A stretch of 34,713 nt of DNA from an uncultured bacterium (GCA_947177425.1 CAMWUN010000037.1:1-34713), one strand, 5' to 3'; positions 6,883 through 16,224 are shown, counted from the first letter of the stretch. The notes: generated by a model from the letters alone, not told the origin. A program made the numbers and translations.

Positions 6883-8139
6883 ATGAATCAGACAGAAAGG
6901 TATGAAGCAGCAAAAGAAATGTATGGGAAAATCGGGGTAGATACGGACGCAGCTATAGCAAAGCTGAAAGAAATCCCAGTATCCCTTCATTGCTGGCAGG
7001 GGGATGATGTGACTGGGTTTGACCACGAAGGACCACTGACCGGAGGCATCCAGACTACAGGAAATTATCCGGGGAAGGCAAGGACACCGGAGGAGCTGAT
7101 GCAGGATATGGATCAGGCTCTTAAGCTGATGCCCGGCAGAAAGAAGCTGAACCTCCATGCAAGCTATGCCATCTTTGAAAAAGGAGAAGCAGTAGACAGG
7201 GATAAGATTGAGCCGAAGCACTTTGCAAAGTGGGTAGCATTTGCAAAGGAAAGAAATATGGGAATTGACTTTAATCCTACTTTCTTTTCTCATGACAAGA
7301 TAAAAGACGGGCTGACTCTCTCAAGCCCGGACGAGGAGACAAGAAAGTTCTGGATTGCACATGGAAAAGCATGTATCCGTATTTCCGAGTATTTTGCAAA
7401 AGAGACAGGGATGCCCTGTGTTATGAATATATGGACGGGAGACGGCTATAAGGATATTCCGGCTGACCGTATGGGGCCGAGAATGCGCTATAAAGATTCC
7501 ATTGAGCAGATTTTATCGGAGCCTTATGACAAGAAACTTGTAAAGCCCTGTGTGGAGTCCAAGGTTTTTGGAATCGGCGTGGAATCCTACACTGCCGGAA
7601 GCGCTGAGTTTACCCTGTCCTTTGCGGCAACCCATGAAGGATGCTTACCCCTTATGGATAATGGGCACTATCATCCCACTGAAGTGGTGTCGGATAAAAT
7701 CCCTGCGCTGCTCTGTTTCTTCCCGGAAATCGCGCTGCATATCACAAGGCCGGTGCGCTGGGACAGTGACCATGTAGTACTCTTTGACGATGAGACACGG
7801 GAAATGGCAAAGGAAATCGTGCGTAATGACGCACTTGACAGGGTTTATATGGCGCTTGACTATTTTGATGCAGGCATTAACAGGATATCTGCCTGGACAG
7901 TAGGTTTCAGGAGTTGGCAGAAGGCTCTGCTTGCAGCGCTTTGCACACCCAATGACATGTTAAAGAAGTTTCAGGATGAAAACCGTCTGACAGAACTTAT
8001 GATATGGCAGGAAGAAACCAAGACTTATCCTTTAGGGGATGTGTGGGAAGAGTATTGCAGACAGTGCGGTGTTACTGCTGATAAGAGCTGGTTTGAAGAA
8101 GTAGAGAAATATGAAAAAGAAGTACTGCTGAAAAGATAA
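6883..8139 (+). CDS. rhaA: L-rhamnose isomerase
   Basis: A 418-residue protein, the usual length of RhaA. It converts L-rhamnose to L-rhamnulose with a divalent metal, giving the substrate of RhaB. Family-specific stretches: LHCWQGDDVTGF, GPLTGGIQTTGNYPG, GRKKLNLHASYAIFE, metal-site region VESYTAGSAEF, MDNGHYHPTEV and RPVRWDSDHVVLFDDET. It lies 47 bp after rhaB. GGGAAAGG is somewhat far (about 15 nt) from ATG 6883, and a tiny out-of-frame ORF begins at ATG 6870 between them. The order kinase-isomerase without aldolase is a partial pathway here. Confidence 0.96.
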   Translation: MNQTERYEAAKEMYGKIGVDTDAAIAKLKEIPVSLHCWQGDDVTGFDHEGPLTGGIQTTGNYPGKARTPEELMQDMDQALKLMPGRKKLNLHASYAIFEKGEAVDRDKIEPKHFAKWVAFAKERNMGIDFNPTFFSHDKIKDGLTLSSPDEETRKFWIAHGKACIRISEYFAKETGMPCVMNIWTGDGYKDIPADRMGPRMRYKDSIEQILSEPYDKKLVKPCVESKVFGIGVESYTAGSAEFTLSFAATHEGCLPLMDNGHYHPTEVVSDKIPALLCFFPEIALHITRPVRWDSDHVVLFDDETREMAKEIVRNDALDRVYMALDYFDAGINRISAWTVGFRSWQKALLAALCTPNDMLKKFQDENRLTELMIWQEETKTYPLGDVWEEYCRQCGVTADKSWFEEVEKYEKEVLLKR

Positions 8140-8154
8140 TAAATTTGAAGGGAA

Positions 8155-8195
8155 GAAAATGCATTTGGGCGTTATGCCTGAATGCGTTTTCTTTT
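8155..8195 (+). terminator. Terminator of rhaBA, possibly bidirectional
   Basis: GAAAATGCATTT (8155-8166) pairs with GAATGCGTTTTC (8180-8191), a 12-bp stem with two G-U pairs, followed by TTTTCC. It lies between convergent genes, and on the minus strand the stem is followed by a weaker T-rich stretch. Confidence 0.75.
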
Positions 8196-8214
8196 CCACA
8201 ATGGGCTGTGCAGC

Positions 8215-8835
8215 CTACCGGATATGTTCCCCGGGATTGTCGTCTTCAAATTCAAATACACACCTTTCATAGGCATTGATAATATGGGTATCCATGTATT
8301 TGTCATACCGTTTATGGCTCCGGCCATAGGCCATGTGTACATGGCCATGGAGGAAAAACTTAGGCTTATATTTTTCAATCAGTGTCCGGAATACCTGAAA
8401 CCCCTGATGGGGGAGATCCCGCCCATCATTTAACTGATAGGCGGGGGAATGTGTCACTAAAATATCAAAACCCCGGTGGCGGAAAAGCTGGAACCACAAT
8501 TTGGCCACCCGGCCTTTCATCTGCCATTCCGTGTATTGGTGCGGCCCCGGGCGGTAACGCATGGAACCTCCCAGCCCAAGTATGCGCACACCGTTGTGGA
8601 CGTAAATCTGGTCTTCAATGCAGATACATCCTTCCGGCGGTATATCCTCGTATTTCCCGTCATGATTGCCGTGTATATACAGAACCGGCACAGTGGAAAG
8701 AGTGACAAGGAAAGAAAGGTAGCGGGGGTCTAAGTCACCGCAGGAAATAATCAGATCAATGCCGTCCAACTTGCTTTTTTCAAAAAAGTCCCAATAATAT
8801 TTGGATTCTTCATCTGCAATTGCAAGTATCCTCAT
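8215..8835 (-). CDS. Calcineurin-like metallophosphoesterase
   Basis: A 206-residue cytosolic metallophosphoesterase. Seen: SCGDLD (residues 32-36) with motif II Asp, GNHD (56-59), VTHSPAY (His 129) and HGHVH (163-167), all metal ligands of the family. The usual first motif DxH is DEE here (residues 8-10), so one bridging metal ligand is changed from His to Glu or moved. The substrate cannot be predicted; many small members act on nucleotides or are phosphodiesterases. It begins 7 nt after the end of the upstream ParB-like/BMP gene on the same strand, so the two are an operon. Confidence 0.85.
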   Translation of the reverse strand: MRILAIADEESKYYWDFFEKSKLDGIDLIISCGDLDPRYLSFLVTLSTVPVLYIHGNHDGKYEDIPPEGCICIEDQIYVHNGVRILGLGGSMRYRPGPHQYTEWQMKGRVAKLWFQLFRHRGFDILVTHSPAYQLNDGRDLPHQGFQVFRTLIEKYKPKFFLHGHVHMAYGRSHKRYDKYMDTHIINAYERCVFEFEDDNPGEHIR

Positions 8836-8842
8836 ATGTAAA

Positions 8843-10753
8843 TCAACCTTCCTTTTTTATGACGCCCTGCTGATCGATGACAGGTACTGCCTGTTCTTTT
8901 AAATCTTCCTTTTTCGGAATGGATCCAATGACATTTTCTGCAAGCCAGTCCATGGTCATGATTTCCTCTGGTGAAAGACTTCCCTCCGGGTCGTCAGTGA
9001 CGGTGCCTGTCTGGGAATATAGGATACCCGAAAAAGGATTAAATGATTCTGCACTGATGGCATTTTTCAGTAATTCCACCAGACGTTTCGTGCCAATAGG
9101 CAGATGGTTGGAACATATTACGTCGATAACCCCTGCGGACATGCCCCACCAATAGTTGATTGCCTTGGTGGAGGAAGGCGCGTCATCATACTTCCAGGTA
9201 CCGTCCATAATGGTGCGGATAAGCTGCTCATAAAATTTTCCCCAGTGATACAGAGGCATGGCAAGATTTCGTGGATAATCCCCGTCCATATGGTAAATAC
9301 CAAAGAAACGGGAAGCCTCCTCGGGAATTACCATATCCCTTCCGGAAACACAGGATGACTGGGTTTCTTTTATTTTTTTATCAATATCCACTTCTTTCAT
9401 GGTGGACCATTCCAGATATACTTTTGCTCTGGGATTAATCATTTTTGCCCCCAGCGCAAAAGCGTTGATGTTGGCGATGGAACCGTAAATAGGGTAGTCC
9501 GCGATATAGGTCAGACGGTTATTTTCCGCCATGGCCCCGGCGATGGCGCCCATCATAAATTTAGCCTCATGCATCCGCGAATAGTAGGTGCGGATATACC
9601 TGTGGGAGGTATTTAAGGAGCAGTTCAAAATCCGCACATCCGGGTTGGCGATAGCAGCTTTCACACTGGCCTGCACAAAGGCGGGCGTGGTGGTGAATAT
9701 CAGATTGCATCCGCCAGCGATGGCCTCTTCGATCAGAGCGTCCACATTTTCAGGAGTTGCGTTTTCGTAAAAAGAAGTCTGCAGCTCTTCCGGGAAGGTC
9801 TGCTCCAGATAAAGCCGTCCAAGTTCATGGGCGTAAGTCCATGCCGAAGTCCCCGGTGTTTTTTCATAAATAAATGCTATTTTCAGTTTCGACAGGCTTA
9901 AGGGCAGCAGAATACTAAGGAGCGGTTTCTTTTCCTGGGTAGGCTCCATTTTAAGTTCGATATCCTGCTCTTCCTGGAGAAGTTTGAACTCTTCCCAGCT
10001 CTTAGCAATCAGTTCTTTTAATTCATTGGTGGTTTTCGTTTCGGTTGCTTCATAGCCGTACAGTGTGATAAATGCAAGAAAAGCGTCTCCCGGCGTGATA
10101 TGAAGCTTGCTGCCGCCCTTTGCCTTGTACTCGGCTGTAAAACGTGTATACAGGGCACTGAAATTCAGCAGGTCTTCTTGCGTCCAGATTTCACCCGGCT
10201 CTTTGCCCACGGCTTTCTGCAGTTTCTGGAAGCTTCCTTCCTGTGAAAACCAGATGTAATTGATAGGCGCTGACTGATAGAAATCCATGAATTCATGATA
10301 AATTTTGTTTTCTTTGTCACTGGTGCGCTTAGGCACGATACGGATGACATTGCCCGGAATGGAAACTGCGCCGAAATATTTCATGACGCTGACCCGTTTG
10401 TTGCCCTCCAGTATATAAAATTTGTTCATATACTCATAGGCGGTAACAGGATCCCGGATGCCTTCCTGTACATGGCTGGTGCTGAGTGCAGACCACTTGC
10501 TGGCAAACTCAGTGTTTTCCTTTAAAATCGGCATGAAGTTCCCTGCAAAGGAACTGCTCCTTCCCATCGTCTTGGTTCCTGCAATCTGGTCAGTGGGTAT
10601 CTGTACCAGTCCAAGGGGAAGTTCATAATAAGCCCCCTTCTCCGGCATAATATCATCCAGAACCTGCAAAGTCGGCTTTTCACCCCGGAGCATTCTTGAC
10701 TGATAATCTTTTTTTCCTAATTTAAACGCTTTACTGTAATCTTCTCTTCCCAT
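8843..10753 (-). CDS. ParB-like domain fused to BMP-type binding domain, cytosolic
   Basis: About 636 residues. I chose ATG 10753 with a GAGG ribosome binding site; an upstream TTG (10774) is the alternative. The N-terminal third has a ParB/sulfiredoxin-like region: LPLGLVQIPTDQIAGTKT, then YILEGNKRVSVMKYFG and VIRIVP (about 48-143). The second half, from KLKIAFIYEKTPGTSAWTYAHE, is a BMP/PBP1-type periplasmic binding domain (GGCNLIFTTTPAF, AKFMMGAIAGAMA, YPIYGSIANINAFALGA). Unlike true BMP lipoproteins it has no signal peptide or lipobox, and no ABC transporter genes are adjacent, so it should stay in the cytoplasm. A ligand-sensing regulator or scaffold is one possibility; the function is unknown. 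The metallophosphoesterase gene follows in the same operon. Confidence 0.8.
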   Translation of the reverse strand: MGREDYSKAFKLGKKDYQSRMLRGEKPTLQVLDDIMPEKGAYYELPLGLVQIPTDQIAGTKTMGRSSSFAGNFMPILKENTEFASKWSALSTSHVQEGIRDPVTAYEYMNKFYILEGNKRVSVMKYFGAVSIPGNVIRIVPKRTSDKENKIYHEFMDFYQSAPINYIWFSQEGSFQKLQKAVGKEPGEIWTQEDLLNFSALYTRFTAEYKAKGGSKLHITPGDAFLAFITLYGYEATETKTTNELKELIAKSWEEFKLLQEEQDIELKMEPTQEKKPLLSILLPLSLSKLKIAFIYEKTPGTSAWTYAHELGRLYLEQTFPEELQTSFYENATPENVDALIEEAIAGGCNLIFTTTPAFVQASVKAAIANPDVRILNCSLNTSHRYIRTYYSRMHEAKFMMGAIAGAMAENNRLTYIADYPIYGSIANINAFALGAKMINPRAKVYLEWSTMKEVDIDKKIKETQSSCVSGRDMVIPEEASRFFGIYHMDGDYPRNLAMPLYHWGKFYEQLIRTIMDGTWKYDDAPSSTKAINYWWGMSAGVIDVICSNHLPIGTKRLVELLKNAISAESFNPFSGILYSQTGTVTDDPEGSLSPEEIMTMDWLAENVIGSIPKKEDLKEQAVPVIDQQGVIKKEG

Positions 10754-11112
10754 AGTTTTCCTCTGAAATTTCAATCTGCAATATGATTAATATGATACCG
10801 GAAGGAAATATATAATGTATCCTTTCAGATGTATTATAGGGAAGAACAGATGGAAATGCAAGGAAAAGAAATCACAAAGATGACAGGCTGGGGAAATCGC
10901 TATTTTTTGCTTTGTTTTGCAGATTGCCCATTGAATGGGCAGATAAATAGAGTGTTCTTCTACATAATGCCAACTTCTTTTGAACGTTTATTAAGTTTGT
11001 TTGGCAAAAGCGTATAACAAAATTAGCTGTAAATTAAATAGTTTGAAAGGTGAGGGGGCATGTCTGCGCAGCGTACAAATACTTGATTTTTTATTAATTC
11101 TGCGTTCTGGTC
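10754..11112. other. Gene-free gap between divergent operons
   Basis: About 360 bp between the divergent ParB-like/BMP gene and the GntR operon. A perfect GCCCAT-TGA-ATGGGC hairpin or operator lies at 10926-10940 without a T run. A 62-codon ORF at 10829-11017 has no homology pattern I recognise and no convincing start. Nothing else was seen. Confidence 0.5.
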
Positions 11113-11168
11113 TTGACATGGGCAGGCGGATATAATACCATAAGTGTATTAATAATGTTAGTACACTT
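11113..11168 (+). promoter_or_regulatory. Promoter and operator of the GntR-ABC operon
   Basis: TTGACA (11113-11118) and TACCAT (11136-11141) with a 17-bp spacer form the promoter. Immediately downstream AAGTGTA (11142-11148) and TACACTT (11162-11168) are perfect inverted 7-mers separated by 13 bp, covering the expected transcription start. YtrA-type GntR repressors bind dyads of this kind in front of their own operon, so autorepression is likely. Confidence 0.75.
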
Positions 11169-11191
11169 CGTACGACGGAAAGGAAATCTAT

Positions 11192-11584
11192 ATGATATGC
11201 GTAGACTACAGGGATACAAGGCCCATTTATGAGCAGGTGGTCGAGAAATTTAAAGTGATGATATTGCGGGAGGTGCTGCACCCGGATGACAAGATTCCTT
11301 CGGTGCGCAATCTGGCGGTGGACTTATCCATTAACCCCAATACGATTCAGCGGGCCTATGCGGAACTGGAACGGCAGGGCTATATTTATACTGTTAAGGG
11401 TAAGGGAAATTTTGTCTCGGACAGCGGTCAACTGCTTCTTAAGTACAAAGAGGAAATCTTTGAAGAAATTAAGAACATTTGCAGGACTGCTTTTGAGGTA
11501 GGGATTACCCAGGAGGAAATTGTCCAGAGCATTAAAGAAAGCGCACAGGCAATAAATGGGAAAAGCGGCGCAGGAATGAGGTAA
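11192..11584 (+). CDS. GntR-family regulator, YtrA subfamily
   Basis: A 130-residue regulator with a winged-helix domain at about 8-78 (RPIYEQVVEKFK, IPSVRNLAVDLSINPNTIQRAYAELERQGYI, VKGKGNFVS) and only a short helical tail, the layout of YtrA-type GntR proteins, which lack a large ligand domain. Such proteins repress their own operon with an ABC exporter and are often released by cell-envelope stress or wall-active antibiotics. AAGGAAA precedes ATG 11192. The ABC ATPase starts 5 nt after its stop. The operator at 11142-11168 is its expected target. Confidence 0.92.
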   Translation: MICVDYRDTRPIYEQVVEKFKVMILREVLHPDDKIPSVRNLAVDLSINPNTIQRAYAELERQGYIYTVKGKGNFVSDSGQLLLKYKEEIFEEIKNICRTAFEVGITQEEIVQSIKESAQAINGKSGAGMR

Positions 11585-11589
11585 AACAC

Positions 11590-12495
11590 ATGATTGAGAT
11601 AAGAAATGTAAGCAAGTCTTACGATAAGATAAAGGCGGTGGACAATGTCAGCGTAAGCATCAGGGAAAATACCGTGTTCGGCCTGATTGGTACGAACGGA
11701 GCGGGCAAGAGCACGGTTTTGAGGATGGTGGCAGGGGTGCTTGAGCCGGAACAGGGGGAGATTGCAATTGATAATCTGCCTGTGTTTGACAACATAGAAG
11801 CCAAGAAGAATATTTATTTTATTGCGGATGAACCGTACTTTTTTGCCAACAGTAATGCAACAGATATGCAGAAATATCTTTGCAGTGTCTATCCGGAATT
11901 TGCGGTGGATGATTTTTATAATTATCTGGTGAACTTCGGTCTGGACAAAAAGAGAAAAATAAATACATATTCCAAGGGGATGAAGAAACAGCTTGCCCTT
12001 ATATGCGGCATTTGCAGCGGAACAAAGTACCTGCTGTGCGACGAGACTTTTGACGGCCTGGATCCGGTGATGCGCCAGGGAATTAAAAGCATATTTGCCA
12101 GTGAAATGGAGCGCAGGGGGATGACTCCTATAATTGCGTCACACAATTTAAGAGAACTGGAAGATATCTGTGACCATGTAGGGCTTCTCCATAAGGGCGG
12201 CGTCCTTTTATCCAAGGATCTGGAGGATATGAAATGTAATATCCAGAAGGTGCAGTGTGTGTTTAAGACGATAGATGACGAGGCAAAAGTTATTTCCTCC
12301 CTTGAAATCATGAAAAACGAAAAGAGAGGGTCTTTGAATGTGCTGACGGTAAGGGGAAATAAGGCCGAGATACTGGCAGTTTTTGCCACGGTGAACACAA
12401 TATTTTTTGAGGCGCTGCCTCTTTCTCTTGAGGAGATATTCATCAGCGAAACGGAGGTAGTAGGTTATGATGTCAAAAAACTCATTCTTGGTTAG
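11590..12495 (+). CDS. ABC transporter ATP-binding protein
   Basis: A 301-residue ATPase: Walker A GTNGAGKST (34-42), a variant signature YSKGMKKQ (127-134) in place of LSGGQ, Walker B YLLCDE (147-152) followed by FDGLDP, and switch His 185 in ASHNLREL. The C-terminal 90 residues form an accessory domain of unknown role. It powers the permease encoded next, whose start overlaps this gene by 29 nt. The set resembles YtrB-type envelope-stress ABC transporters. The substrate is unknown. Confidence 0.93.
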   Translation: MIEIRNVSKSYDKIKAVDNVSVSIRENTVFGLIGTNGAGKSTVLRMVAGVLEPEQGEIAIDNLPVFDNIEAKKNIYFIADEPYFFANSNATDMQKYLCSVYPEFAVDDFYNYLVNFGLDKKRKINTYSKGMKKQLALICGICSGTKYLLCDETFDGLDPVMRQGIKSIFASEMERRGMTPIIASHNLRELEDICDHVGLLHKGGVLLSKDLEDMKCNIQKVQCVFKTIDDEAKVISSLEIMKNEKRGSLNVLTVRGNKAEILAVFATVNTIFFEALPLSLEEIFISETEVVGYDVKKLILG

Positions 12496-14776
12496 TATGA
12501 AAGAAAACAATAAAAGGCGCCTGTGGGTCTGGGTAGTGGCGGTACTGGCGTTTGCACTGCTCTTTCCGGTAATGACGGCTCTGATGGTCAACAATATTAT
12601 AAGCAGTACAAAGCTGCTGGCGGAAACCTATGAAGCGTCTGTTTTACAGCAGATACTTCATGACAGGCTGATAAACGGGATGAAGGAGTTGTTTGGCTTA
12701 TGGGGCTATACATTATTTGCCAGCGCGGCAATTGCCATAATCAGCGCTGTACAGGGTTTTTCCTATCTTTACAGCAGGAAAAAAATTGATTTTTATATGG
12801 GGATGCCTGTGAAAAGAAAAAGAAGGTTTCTGGTCATCTGGCTGGATGGAATTCTTCTGTATATTCTGCCTTATCTGACAGGCCTTCTCGTGGGCCTGCT
12901 GATAGCAGCCGGGAACGGGGCCGTGAACGGCGAGGTGTTGCACAGCGCCGGAGCGGCATTTCTGACAAATGTGCTTTTTTACCTGGGAGTATATCACATG
13001 GCGGTTCTGGCAGTAATGCTGACGGGGAATATTGTGATTACCGGTTTTGCCATTCTGGTTTTTGGCTTGTATGAATTTGCAGTAAGACTTGCGGTGCAGA
13101 GATATCAGGCATTATTCTTTAAGTATTTCAGCTATTATGGAAGCAATAACAGACCGTTGCTTTCCCCCTTTGGGCTGTATATTGATCTGGTGGCAGATTT
13201 TAACAGTAAAAATACACTGAACGTGAAATATCTGGCCGGTTTGCTGTTGTTTGCACTGGCCATAGGGCTGCTTTCCTATTTCTGTTACTTAAAACGTCCT
13301 GCGGAAGCGGCAGGCAGAGCAATGACTTTTGAAATTACCAAGCCCTTTATCAAGGTGCTTTTGGTAGTTCCGGCATCTTTGCTGGCAGGGCTGAGCATAG
13401 AGGGGAGCGTTAATTTTATCCCGGAGAAATCTATGGAAGGAATAGGATGGATTATTTTTGCCATAGCGGCAGTACTCATTATTGGATGTGCTGTGATACA
13501 GGTGATTTATGAATTTGACATCAAGGGCGCTGTTCACAGGAAACGGCATATTCTCATAAGCGGCGTTATAACAGCTTTGATTTTTCTGGTATTCCGGTAT
13601 GATATATTTGGATATGACGGTTATATTCCGGCCCGGGACAAAATAGAAAGCATTGCATTTGTGCCCGAATATTATGAGGATCCCACTTACAGTACACGGT
13701 TTGACGAACAGGGAAATTACATGTCTTATCAGAATTATGCGGACCGGTACATGTATCTTACCAATGTTGCCGATATATGCGAACTTGCAGAAAATTCCAT
13801 GGAGGAATACGATAAGATAGACCGGTATAATTATTCGGACGAAAGCAAAGAATCTGACGCATGGTGGTCTTATACCACGGTTATTTACCGCCTGAAAAGC
13901 GGGAGACAGGTAAGCAGGAGCCTTTGGGTCAACGTGGAGGATGAGCAGACTGCCCGGCTTCTGGATAAGATTATCGGAAGTGAAGAGTTTAAAAAGGGAT
14001 ATTTCAGCGGCGCCTCAGATAATATAGTAAATATGGTAAAGTCTGACAGATATCAGCTTAGTGCAACATTTGGCAATACGATTTATCAGGAAAAGATGAG
14101 CCGGGAGCAGATAGAGGAATTTCTGGAAGCCTACCGGAAAGACCTTGAATCGGCAGATTTCAGCAGTATTAAAGAAAGCGTACCTGTAGGGATAGTAACA
14201 TTGTATTTTTCAGAGGTAATAGCCGGGAGCAACTATATGGGAAACGCCGGATATGTGGATAGAGTTACCAGAGGCTGGGATGTAGGCATGAATATTTATC
14301 CTTTTTATAAAGAGAGTATTGCGTGCCTTAAGAAAAACGGCTGCTATACCGGAGTCCAGTTAAAGTGGGAGGACGTGGAGAAAATCCAGGTCATGAACGG
14401 CAACTATGATATTGCGGAAAGGCTGCAAAAGCAGTTGGATGAATCAGGGGATGGAGAAGAAACTTTTGAGGATCCTAATTTGTTACTGGAAAGAGGCGCA
14501 ACACAGAACTACTTTGGTTACGATATCGACACCCGTGTCTATGAAGAGTATACTGACCAGGAGAAGATAAAAGAGATTGTGTCTGCTGTTTTTGCCAATG
14601 AACTGGTACGGCAGGACTGGGACAATGGAAAGGCACTGGATGACAACTACAGTGTTATCGTATACTTTAAGACGGACAGCCCCATGACAAGAAATTATGG
14701 AGCCAGTGCGGAGTATGGATTCCTGGAAGGGCAGATCCCCGGCTTCGTAAAAGAGGATACCATCTATAAAGAGTAA
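12467..14776 (+). CDS. ABC-2 type permease with large C-terminal extracytoplasmic domain
   Basis: A 769-residue membrane protein. The first about 390 residues carry some eight or nine hydrophobic segments (for example LWVWVVAVLAFALLFPV, LFASAAIAIISAVQGF, ILPYLTGLLVGLLIAAG, VLAVMLTGNIVITGF, VLIIGCAVIQVIYEF, ISGVITALIFLVF). The remaining about 370 residues are hydrophilic, Tyr/Asp/Glu-rich and presumably extracytoplasmic. ATG 12467 or 12470 follows GGAGGTAG inside the ATPase gene. With the ATPase it should form an exporter or an envelope-stress sensor-transporter regulated by the GntR protein. No substrate can be inferred. Confidence 0.85.
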   Translation: MMSKNSFLVSMKENNKRRLWVWVVAVLAFALLFPVMTALMVNNIISSTKLLAETYEASVLQQILHDRLINGMKELFGLWGYTLFASAAIAIISAVQGFSYLYSRKKIDFYMGMPVKRKRRFLVIWLDGILLYILPYLTGLLVGLLIAAGNGAVNGEVLHSAGAAFLTNVLFYLGVYHMAVLAVMLTGNIVITGFAILVFGLYEFAVRLAVQRYQALFFKYFSYYGSNNRPLLSPFGLYIDLVADFNSKNTLNVKYLAGLLLFALAIGLLSYFCYLKRPAEAAGRAMTFEITKPFIKVLLVVPASLLAGLSIEGSVNFIPEKSMEGIGWIIFAIAAVLIIGCAVIQVIYEFDIKGAVHRKRHILISGVITALIFLVFRYDIFGYDGYIPARDKIESIAFVPEYYEDPTYSTRFDEQGNYMSYQNYADRYMYLTNVADICELAENSMEEYDKIDRYNYSDESKESDAWWSYTTVIYRLKSGRQVSRSLWVNVEDEQTARLLDKIIGSEEFKKGYFSGASDNIVNMVKSDRYQLSATFGNTIYQEKMSREQIEEFLEAYRKDLESADFSSIKESVPVGIVTLYFSEVIAGSNYMGNAGYVDRVTRGWDVGMNIYPFYKESIACLKKNGCYTGVQLKWEDVEKIQVMNGNYDIAERLQKQLDESGDGEETFEDPNLLLERGATQNYFGYDIDTRVYEEYTDQEKIKEIVSAVFANELVRQDWDNGKALDDNYSVIVYFKTDSPMTRNYGASAEYGFLEGQIPGFVKEDTIYKE

Positions 14777-14848
14777 ATATATAAGTAAGGATAAATAAAT
14801 TTATCTGGAAGTTTACAGGAGATGATGGTACAATATATAAAATTCATG

Positions 14849-14878
14849 AATCAGCAGTGGATTTGTCCACTGCTGATT
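14849..14878 (+). terminator. Strong hairpin after the ABC operon
   Basis: AATCAGCAGTGGA (14849-14861) pairs perfectly with TCCACTGCTGATT (14866-14878), a 13-bp stem with a 4-nt loop. The following bases are only moderately T-rich (CTGTTAGGCGTTT), so termination may be partial. Confidence 0.6.
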
Positions 14879-14900
14879 CTGTTAGGCGTTTCCAAGAATA

Positions 14901-16136
14901 ATGAAGGCGTGGTACAGGATGAAAGAACGTTTGATTGACAGATTTTGTTTTCAGGAAGTGCAGATAGGGAAAATTGTATTAAGAGCAGTGGACATTCTCT
15001 TTATTACATGTCTCTTTGCATTTGCGTTTATGGTGAGATGGAAGCTGATGCCCATCGAGTCGGCGGATTATACGGGATTTTTGAAGGGATGGATGGAACA
15101 GATAAGGGACAGCGGAGGCTTTGCGTCTTTAGACCACCAGATATCCAACTATACATCTCCCTATATGTATCTTATGTGTCTGGTTTCTTACATAACAGAT
15201 AATGACCTGTACGGGCTTAAGATGATTTCTGTAATATTTGATTACCTGGCTTCCATAGCTGTGTTTTTAATCATTTACCAGTTAAGTGCAGATTTAAGGA
15301 AATCCGTCATGGGAATGGCTTTCGTGCTTTTATCCCCCACGGTGATACTGGACGGAGCTTACTGGTGTCAGTGCGACATCATTTATACTTCCCTGCTCCT
15401 GTTTGCCCTGTATTTTTTCTTTCGGGATAACAGCAGAGGATGTCTTATTTTTGTGGGACTGGCCTTTGCATTTAAGCTGCAGGCTGTCTTTTTGATTCCT
15501 TTTCTGATGATTATGTGGCTGAAACAAAAGACCATAAAGCTGGCCAGCTTTGTGTGGATACCGGTTATTTATGTAATCAGCGCGCTGCCTGCATGGGCAG
15601 CGGGAAGGAACTTTAAGGAACTTATGCTGATTTACTTTGAGCAGACAGGTACATACCCCTGGGGGACGCTGGAATATCCCAATATCTACACCCTGCTGGG
15701 GGAAGCTATGCCGGATATGCGTCATGCGGCGGAGGTCAGCGGGGCAGGAACCTATATGACGGTAATTCTCCTTGGATGCATTGCCTATTATTTTTATACA
15801 AAAAAAATAAATCTGACAGGGGAACTGATGATTACGCTGGCTTTGTTTACGGTGGCCGTCATTGTTTACGCCCTTCCCCATATGCATGACAGGTATGGTT
15901 TTTTTATTGATATTCTTGCTGTTATATATGGGATTTTAGATGGACGGAAACTGCCTGTTGTGTGCGGATTTATGCTGGTGTCGGTTTTATCCTTTATGCC
16001 TTATCTGATTGCGGTGCATATTGTGCCCCAGCAGTATGTGGCCATAGGGCTTTTGGGACTGATTGCCTGGGTGGGCGCTGACCTTTACAGGCAGATACAA
16101 AAAAATGCAGGGAATGAATTTCCAAATACGCTCTAA
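14901..16136 (+). CDS. GT-C type membrane glycosyltransferase 1
   Basis: A 411-residue protein with about ten membrane segments, starting VLRAVDILFITCLFAFAFMVRW. It resembles polyprenol-phosphate-dependent GT-C enzymes: an acidic residue pair in the first outer loop (ESADY), a loop with SNYTSPYMYL, AYWCQCDIIYTSLL, and HMHDRYGF in a late loop. Such enzymes transfer a sugar from a lipid-linked donor to an acceptor outside the membrane. ATG 14901 lacks a good ribosome binding site; the in-frame ATG at 14919 is an alternative. It heads a run of three similar membrane enzymes on the same strand, probably co-transcribed. Donor and acceptor are unknown. Confidence 0.8.
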   Translation: MKAWYRMKERLIDRFCFQEVQIGKIVLRAVDILFITCLFAFAFMVRWKLMPIESADYTGFLKGWMEQIRDSGGFASLDHQISNYTSPYMYLMCLVSYITDNDLYGLKMISVIFDYLASIAVFLIIYQLSADLRKSVMGMAFVLLSPTVILDGAYWCQCDIIYTSLLLFALYFFFRDNSRGCLIFVGLAFAFKLQAVFLIPFLMIMWLKQKTIKLASFVWIPVIYVISALPAWAAGRNFKELMLIYFEQTGTYPWGTLEYPNIYTLLGEAMPDMRHAAEVSGAGTYMTVILLGCIAYYFYTKKINLTGELMITLALFTVAVIVYALPHMHDRYGFFIDILAVIYGILDGRKLPVVCGFMLVSVLSFMPYLIAVHIVPQQYVAIGLLGLIAWVGADLYRQIQKNAGNEFPNTL

Positions 16137-16224
16137 ACAGGAGCGCGGCAGGCGCTGCTTTTGCAGTTGCATGAATGGCAGTTTGTGGAGTAAGGAAGAA
16201 TACGAAGAGAAGACAGGAGAGGGA

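Noticed and set aside
10829-11017. 62-codon ORF upstream of the GntR operon
   Set aside because: No family pattern, contains the palindromic hairpin, and ends in an AT-rich stretch; treated as chance.
16063-16224. Upstream extension of glycosyltransferase 2
   Set aside because: It overlaps the preceding gene, lacks a ribosome binding site and is not membrane-like; ATG 16225 has a strong site.
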